DNA of 64,000 nt from CAYLLT01 sp964384465 (GTDB lineage: Bacteria; Planctomycetota; Phycisphaerae; UBA1845; PWPN01): assembly GCA_964384465.1 (NCBI GenBank), contig CAYLLT010000001.1:1-64000 (forward strand), read 5' to 3'. Below are positions 59,700 to 64,000 of this stretch, piece after piece; position 1 is the first letter of the stretch; each line of letters begins with the position of its first letter. The position numbers and the translations under genes are program-made. Under the pieces are notes generated by a model. It saw only the letters and a list, made by a program, of their open reading frames with translations. It did no database searches and was not told where the DNA came from.

Positions 59700-61925
59700 A
59701 TGGTCACACTGCCACGAGCGAAAGAAACCAGCGCGACAGCCGCGAAGAGTATGCTGATCGCCGTCGTCGGAAATCCCAACTGCGGCAAGACCACGCTGTT
59801 CAACGCTCTTACAGGCCTTCGACAGAAGGTCGGCAATTACCCCGGCGTCACCGTGGAAAAACGCGAAGGCGTCGTCGCCGGCGAGCCTTCGTTGCGGCTG
59901 CTCGATCTGCCCGGCACGTACAGCCTCTGCGCCCGCAGCCTCGACGAACAGATCACGCGCGACGTGCTGCTTGGACGCCTGCCGGATACGCCCCGGCCGG
60001 ATGCCGTGCTGATCGTGGTGGACTCCACCAATCTCGAACGCAACCTGTTCCTCGCCACCCAAGTCATCGAACTCGGCCTGCCGGCGGTGATCGCCTGCAA
60101 CGTCATGGACCTGCTGGAGCAGGGAGGGCACGCGCTGGACGTGCAAAAGTTGTCGGCCGCGCTGCGCGTGCCGGTCGTTCCGACGGTGGCACACCGCGGG
60201 CGCGGGCTGGACAAGCTGCGATCCGCGCTCAAATCCGTTTGCACTCAAGCGCCCGTCGCCCGGCCGCGGCTGTGGCGTCTCAGTAAACCGCTCGAAAGCG
60301 AAATCGCGCAAATCGCCTCCGCCATGACCGCCAGCGGGTTCGCCGATGGGGCGTCAGCCGACGGGGCCGCGCTGTTGTGGCTGAACGAAGGCCGGCTTCC
60401 CGAACGCAACCATCTGCCGCCCTCGGTACGCGATTCTATTTCCGCCGCTTTCCACCGCCTCGACGAGACCGAGCACGCCGACGTCTCCACCGCGATGACC
60501 GTTTCGCGTTACGACTGGCTGGGCAAGGTGGTGGACTCCTCCCTTCGCCGCTCGGACAGGAGCGCCCGCTCCACCTCCGATCGCCTCGATCAGATATTCA
60601 CGCATAAATTCTGGGGCATGCTCACGTTCGCCGGCATGATGGCCTGCCTTTTCTACAGCATTTTCGTGCTCGCCGGTCCGCTGATGCAATGGATCGAAAC
60701 CGGCGTGGGCTGGACGCAGGACATGGCCGGCCGCCTCCTGCCGCCCGGCGCGCTGCTGGACCTGGTCCGCAACGGAATTATCGCCGGCGTCGGCAATGTC
60801 ATCGTCTTCTTCCCGCAGATTTGCATCCTGTTCCTGTTCATCGCGCTGCTCGAAGACACCGGCTACATGGCCCGTGCGGCGTTCCTGATGGACCGCATCA
60901 TGAGCCGCGTCGGCCTGCACGGAAAGAGCTTTATCCCTCTATTATCCAGTCATGCCTGCGCCATCCCCGGCATCATGGCCGCCCGCACGATCGAAAGCCC
61001 CAAGGACCGCCTCGCGACTATTCTGGTCGCGCCGCTCATGAGCTGTAGTGCGCGGCTGCCGGTTTACACCGTCCTCATCGCCGCCTGCCTGCCGGGCAGC
61101 GCTTGGACGAAAGCCGGCGTGATGCTGAGCATGTACGCCCTCGGCATCACCGCCGCGCTCACGATGGCGACGCTCTTCAAGAAGACGCTGCTCCGCGGCC
61201 CGACGCCGGCGTTCATCCTGGAATTGCCGCCGTACCGCATCCCTCGGCCCTTCGCCGTCGTTCGTGTCATGTGGGACCGCAGCAAACTGTTCCTCACCCG
61301 CGCCGGAACGGTCATTCTCGCGATTACCATCGTCCTGTGGGCGCTGATGAATTTTCCAAAAAGCTCAGCGATTCATGCGACTTACGAGGCGAAGAGGCAA
61401 GCCCTCGCCGCATCGGGAAAGGTGGACGACGCCTCTTCCAATCCGCAATCCGCAATCCGCAATTCGCAATCTCTGGACGCCGCCGAATCCGCCGAGCAGC
61501 TCCAGCACAGCTTCGCCGGCCGGCTCGGACACTTCATTGAGCCGGCCATCAAACCGCTCGGCTACGATTGGAAGATCGGCATCGGCATCATCGCCAGCTT
61601 CGCCGCCCGCGAGGTGTTCGTCGGCACGATGGGAATCGTGTACAGCGTTGGCAAGGCCAACGAAGAATCAACTCCGCTCCGCGAACAGATCGCCCACGCC
61701 ACGTGGCCAGATGGAACTCGGGTTTACACGCCGCTCGTCGCCATCGGCCTGATGGTTTTCTACGTGCTCGCCTGCCAGTGCGTCTGCTCCAGCGCGGGCG
61801 ACCGCCGAGAGACCAACTCCTGGCGATGGCCGTTGTTCATGTTCACGTACATGTCCGTGCTGGCGTACGTGGGTGCTCTGGCGGTGTATCAGATTGGATC
61901 GGCGCTGCATATCGGTACGACGTGA
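59700..61925 (+). CDS. feoB: Ferrous iron transporter FeoB
   Basis: About 741 aa (ATG 59700; GTG 59691 also possible). N-terminal GTPase: G1 GNPNCGKTTLFNAL, G2 region NYPGVTVEKREG, G3 DLPGTYSL, G4 NVMD. Then a GDI-like helical linker and ~10 membrane segments with the two gate repeats (FLFIALLEDTGYMARAAFLMDRIM and SFAAREVFVGTMG) and SHACAIPGIMAARTIESPKDRLATILVAPLMSCSARLPVY. The loop at residues ~578-592 is a heptanucleotide-repeat insertion (61439-61472), translating to NPQSAIRNSQS. Imports Fe2+ across the inner membrane. Confidence 0.95.
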   Translation: MVTLPRAKETSATAAKSMLIAVVGNPNCGKTTLFNALTGLRQKVGNYPGVTVEKREGVVAGEPSLRLLDLPGTYSLCARSLDEQITRDVLLGRLPDTPRPDAVLIVVDSTNLERNLFLATQVIELGLPAVIACNVMDLLEQGGHALDVQKLSAALRVPVVPTVAHRGRGLDKLRSALKSVCTQAPVARPRLWRLSKPLESEIAQIASAMTASGFADGASADGAALLWLNEGRLPERNHLPPSVRDSISAAFHRLDETEHADVSTAMTVSRYDWLGKVVDSSLRRSDRSARSTSDRLDQIFTHKFWGMLTFAGMMACLFYSIFVLAGPLMQWIETGVGWTQDMAGRLLPPGALLDLVRNGIIAGVGNVIVFFPQICILFLFIALLEDTGYMARAAFLMDRIMSRVGLHGKSFIPLLSSHACAIPGIMAARTIESPKDRLATILVAPLMSCSARLPVYTVLIAACLPGSAWTKAGVMLSMYALGITAALTMATLFKKTLLRGPTPAFILELPPYRIPRPFAVVRVMWDRSKLFLTRAGTVILAITIVLWALMNFPKSSAIHATYEAKRQALAASGKVDDASSNPQSAIRNSQSLDAAESAEQLQHSFAGRLGHFIEPAIKPLGYDWKIGIGIIASFAAREVFVGTMGIVYSVGKANEESTPLREQIAHATWPDGTRVYTPLVAIGLMVFYVLACQCVCSSAGDRRETNSWRWPLFMFTYMSVLAYVGALAVYQIGSALHIGTT
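61439..61472. repeat. Heptanucleotide repeat insertion in feoB
   Basis: Four to five tandem units of CCGCAAT/TCGCAAT, read in frame as NPQSAIRNSQS between two membrane segments. The same array occurs at 22187-22267, 41313-41345 and 41993-42012. Confidence 0.9.
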
Positions 61926-61937
61926 GGCCGCGCGCGA

Positions 61938-62972
61938 TCAGTTTGCGGATACTTCGGCATTCACAACGGCAAGTGCGGGCTCTACATCACATCGCCAACC
62001 ATGTTCGGCATCCAGCGTGACTTCGTTCGCGAACGTGCACAGCCGCTTCGACGCCAGCACCTTCGCGGTGTACTGCTGACCCGGCCATCCATGGGCATAG
62101 CTATTCTTGTAGACAGACTCGTCCTGGCAGAAATACCACGTGGTCTCCACCCGGACGCGAAACTCATGCACCGGGGAAAACGGCATCTTCCCGTTGAATT
62201 GCGGGCAGCCTCCCATGAGCAACTGCTCTGAGAGTTCCCGATGCATTTTCTGCCCATCGGCTTCCACGATCGTGCACCGGCAGTGCCCGATCAAACGCCA
62301 GAAGTATCCACTGTACGGCGTGGACCCCGCATTGTGAGTAAGGGTCCAGACGACCAGCCACGTGACGTCGGGGTTGTAGGTGACCTTATTCTTCCCCTGA
62401 ACCAACAGGAGAAAGTGTCGCGCTTGGTCGTCCGTCATCAGGTCCCTGGCCAGGAGCACCGGCGAGAGCTCGATGAGTTCGTCGGGTGCGGATCCTGCCG
62501 CGGAGCCGTCGAGCAGCCGCAGCACGCGGTCAGCCAACCGCTTAGCCTGAGCGGGCGAGAGAAGGCCGGCTTCGATCCTGTGGACAAGTTCGCCGGCGGC
62601 CTGGTATTGATGCACGGTGCCGAGATCCCACATCACGCAGGCGGTCGGCCAATAGCGGTAATACTTCGCGAGCCGTATCTCAGAGGCCGCTCGCGGGACG
62701 GCGAACCTGAGCATGATCCCGGCCGAGCAGATGCAGGCTGTGCCGACGACGTAAGCCAGCCAGCGTCTCCGATACTCCCCGACGACGGGGCGGCGTTTAT
62801 TCAGGTCAAGCCCGCACTCCGGACACAAGGTCTGAAAAGCGAGCAGAATGTACTCGCACTTGCGGCAGTGGAGTTCAGTACCTACCCGGCGGCCGCGCCG
62901 CCCGATCCACAAGAGGACGAAACCGGGCAATAGCAGGACAATCGACAGGGCCAGAAGCTTCATCGGCACCAT
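61938..62972 (-). CDS. Membrane protein with CxxC...CPECG zinc ribbon
   Basis: About 344 aa (ATG 62972 or 62963; ribosome-binding sites are weak). An N-terminal hydrophobic segment (KLLALSIVLLLPGFVLLWIGRRGR) is followed by a zinc ribbon CRKCEYILLAFQTLCPECGLDLNKRR, a second membrane segment (LAYVVGTACICSAGIMLRFAV) and a ~270-residue unrecognised domain. This small-ribbon plus membrane pattern is common in Phycisphaerae-like genomes. Role unknown. It converges on feoB with 12 bp between coding ends. Confidence 0.7.
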   Translation of the reverse strand: MVPMKLLALSIVLLLPGFVLLWIGRRGRRVGTELHCRKCEYILLAFQTLCPECGLDLNKRRPVVGEYRRRWLAYVVGTACICSAGIMLRFAVPRAASEIRLAKYYRYWPTACVMWDLGTVHQYQAAGELVHRIEAGLLSPAQAKRLADRVLRLLDGSAAGSAPDELIELSPVLLARDLMTDDQARHFLLLVQGKNKVTYNPDVTWLVVWTLTHNAGSTPYSGYFWRLIGHCRCTIVEADGQKMHRELSEQLLMGGCPQFNGKMPFSPVHEFRVRVETTWYFCQDESVYKNSYAHGWPGQQYTAKVLASKRLCTFANEVTLDAEHGWRCDVEPALAVVNAEVSAN

Positions 62973-63058
62973 TGTACCGCTCTTGCGCATCGGCAGCCGA
63001 AACACTATCATGTCATTGCTGAAATGCGCAAGGCATTCTGTCAATCACGGAGTCCGGT

Positions 63059-64000
63059 ATGCCAATAATTGCCTTTTTGCTGCTGCTGGGATCATCAACC
63101 TTACCCGCGGCGGACGCGGCGCCTGCGAACGGAGGGACTGTCCTCGCCGACCCCGCCGAAGTTTCCATCGGTGGGTTCCTCGGCTATCGCTTCGAGCAGA
63201 ACCGCAACGGTCGCCTCAAACATGTTCCCATGGACGAGATCCTGTCCGGCTTCAAGAAACGTCCCGGCGGCCAGCCCTGGATCGGCGAACACATCGGCAA
63301 ATGGCTGCACGCGGCCACGCTCACCTGGCAGAACACCAACGACCCCAAGCTGAAGCAGTTGATGGATAACGCCGTCCGCGAACTCATCGCCACGCAGAAG
63401 CCGGACGGCTATCTCGGCACCTACGACGACAAGGACCGCTGGACGAGTTGGGACGTGTGGGTGCACAAGTACAACCTCATCGGCCTGCTCGCGTACCACA
63501 AGGCGACGGGCGATGAGGCGGCGCTCACCGCCGCGAAAAAAATCGGCGACCTGCTGGGAAAAACATTCCCCGAGAAGCGCGACATCATCGCTTCCGGCAC
63601 GCACGTCGGCATGGCCGCCACCAGCGTGCTGGAGCCGATGGTGCTGCTCTATCGCGCCACCAAAGACGAACGCTATCTGGCGTTCTGCAAATACATCGTC
63701 GAAAGCTGGGAGCAGCCGCACGGCCCGAAAATCCTGAGCAGCCTGACCAGCCACGGCAAGGTGAACCGGACCGCCAACAGCAAAGCCTACGAGATGATGA
63801 GCAACCTGGTCGGCTTGTGCGAGCTTTACAAAGTGGACCCCGACGCGCGCTATCTGCAAGCGGCCAAGGCTGCCTGGGACGACATCCGCGCCAACCAGAT
63901 GTACCTCACCGGCGGCACCAGTCTCCGCGAGCATTTTCAACCCGACGGCCACCTGCCGGATATCGGCGATGTGGCCGAGACCTGCGCGAATGTGACCTGG
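63059..64000 (+). CDS. Secreted GH127-like (DUF1680) beta-L-arabinofuranosidase family protein, 3' truncated
   Basis: The frame starts at ATG 63059, six bases after GGAG, and stays open to the window edge (314 codons seen). Signal peptide around IIAFLLLLGSSTLPAADA. The (alpha/alpha)6-toroid part matches GH127/DUF1680: WIGEHIGKWLHAATLTW, TQKPDGYLGTYDDKDRWTSWDVWVHKYNLIGLLAYHKATGDE, ASGTHVGMAATSVLEPMVLLYRAT and DIGDVAETCANVTW. The last holds the ETCA-type motif of the family. It should remove beta-L-arabinofuranose from plant or algal glycans. The catalytic Cys/Glu region beyond this point lies outside the window. Confidence 0.88.
   Translation, partial: MPIIAFLLLLGSSTLPAADAAPANGGTVLADPAEVSIGGFLGYRFEQNRNGRLKHVPMDEILSGFKKRPGGQPWIGEHIGKWLHAATLTWQNTNDPKLKQLMDNAVRELIATQKPDGYLGTYDDKDRWTSWDVWVHKYNLIGLLAYHKATGDEAALTAAKKIGDLLGKTFPEKRDIIASGTHVGMAATSVLEPMVLLYRATKDERYLAFCKYIVESWEQPHGPKILSSLTSHGKVNRTANSKAYEMMSNLVGLCELYKVDPDARYLQAAKAAWDDIRANQMYLTGGTSLREHFQPDGHLPDIGDVAETCANVTW

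Noticed and set aside
63101..63952. 283-codon minus-strand frame at the right edge
   Set aside because: Antisense of the GH127-like gene, which has a ribosome-binding site, signal peptide and family motifs.
1..64000. tRNA, rRNA, riboswitch or integrase genes
   Set aside because: No cloverleaf, rRNA motif, known riboswitch core, transposase or integrase was recognised on either strand by eye; a covariance-model scan was not possible.

Overview
The window looks like a scaffold from an uncultured Planctomycetota bacterium, probably near Phycisphaerae. It is GC-rich and carries a 10-N scaffolding gap at 36450-36459. Signs of this lineage are a PEP-CTERM protein, dockerin-like C-termini, a Phycisphaerae-type CxxC...CPECG zinc-ribbon membrane protein, Tat-exported Gfo/Idh/MocA and DUF3500 proteins, many secreted glycoside hydrolases, and abundant small palindromic repeats between and inside genes. 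The taxonomic call is inference; no rRNA or tRNA gene was recognised.

Layout. 1-12 kb: the 3' part of a short-chain dehydrogenase, a GH29 alpha-L-fucosidase, an RraA-like protein overlapping a membrane-TPR protein, a repeat-rich spacer, an isocitrate-lyase/PEP-mutase enzyme followed directly by a secreted dockerin protein, the radical SAM enzyme AmrS, and an SGNH-hydrolase-like protein. 12-24 kb: an FHA-GAF-SpoIIE phosphatase, a PEP-CTERM repeat protein, a Tat-exported DUF3500 protein, a beta-hydroxyacid dehydrogenase, a five-domain S1 protein, a TPR membrane protein and a Tat-exported oxidoreductase. 24-33 kb: three toxin-antitoxin-like pairs interleaved with an amidohydrolase, two tandem NagB-like isomerases, and a DUF4838 protein - sodium/solute symporter - 39-residue membrane peptide operon. 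33-45 kb: threonine synthase, an aldehyde dehydrogenase, a large secreted propeller-like protein broken by the assembly gap, a second SpoIIE phosphatase, a second TPR membrane protein and a DUF4159-type protein. 45-50 kb: a BlaI/BlaR1-type regulatory pair whose sensor peptidase is fused to HlyD-like and secretin-like regions, then HigBA. 50-64 kb: a secreted polysaccharide cluster (beta-propeller, two six-hairpin glycosidase-like proteins, GH172/DUF2961), a feoA-feoA-feoB iron operon with a Fur-box-like site, a zinc-ribbon membrane protein, and a GH127-like gene running off the right edge.

How the genes fit together. The secreted or exported glycosidases (GH29, GH172, GH127-like, six-hairpin, DUF4838), the symporter, the NagB-like isomerases and the sugar-type dehydrogenases suggest a scavenger of complex, possibly fucose-, arabinose- and aminosugar-containing polysaccharide. 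Regulation appears through a BlaI-type repressor with a well-defined promoter/operator, two SpoIIE-type phosphatases and a Fur-like site.

The most unusual signals are: the M56 peptidase-HlyD-secretin fusion and its operator; a heptanucleotide repeat encoding the cyclic heptapeptide NPQSAIR, open in all six frames, inserted in frame in two TPR paralogues and FeoB; larger palindromic elements in which an outer stem encloses two hairpins, one of them inside a coding sequence; and tandem NagB paralogues that both lack the catalytic Asp of the GxDGH motif.
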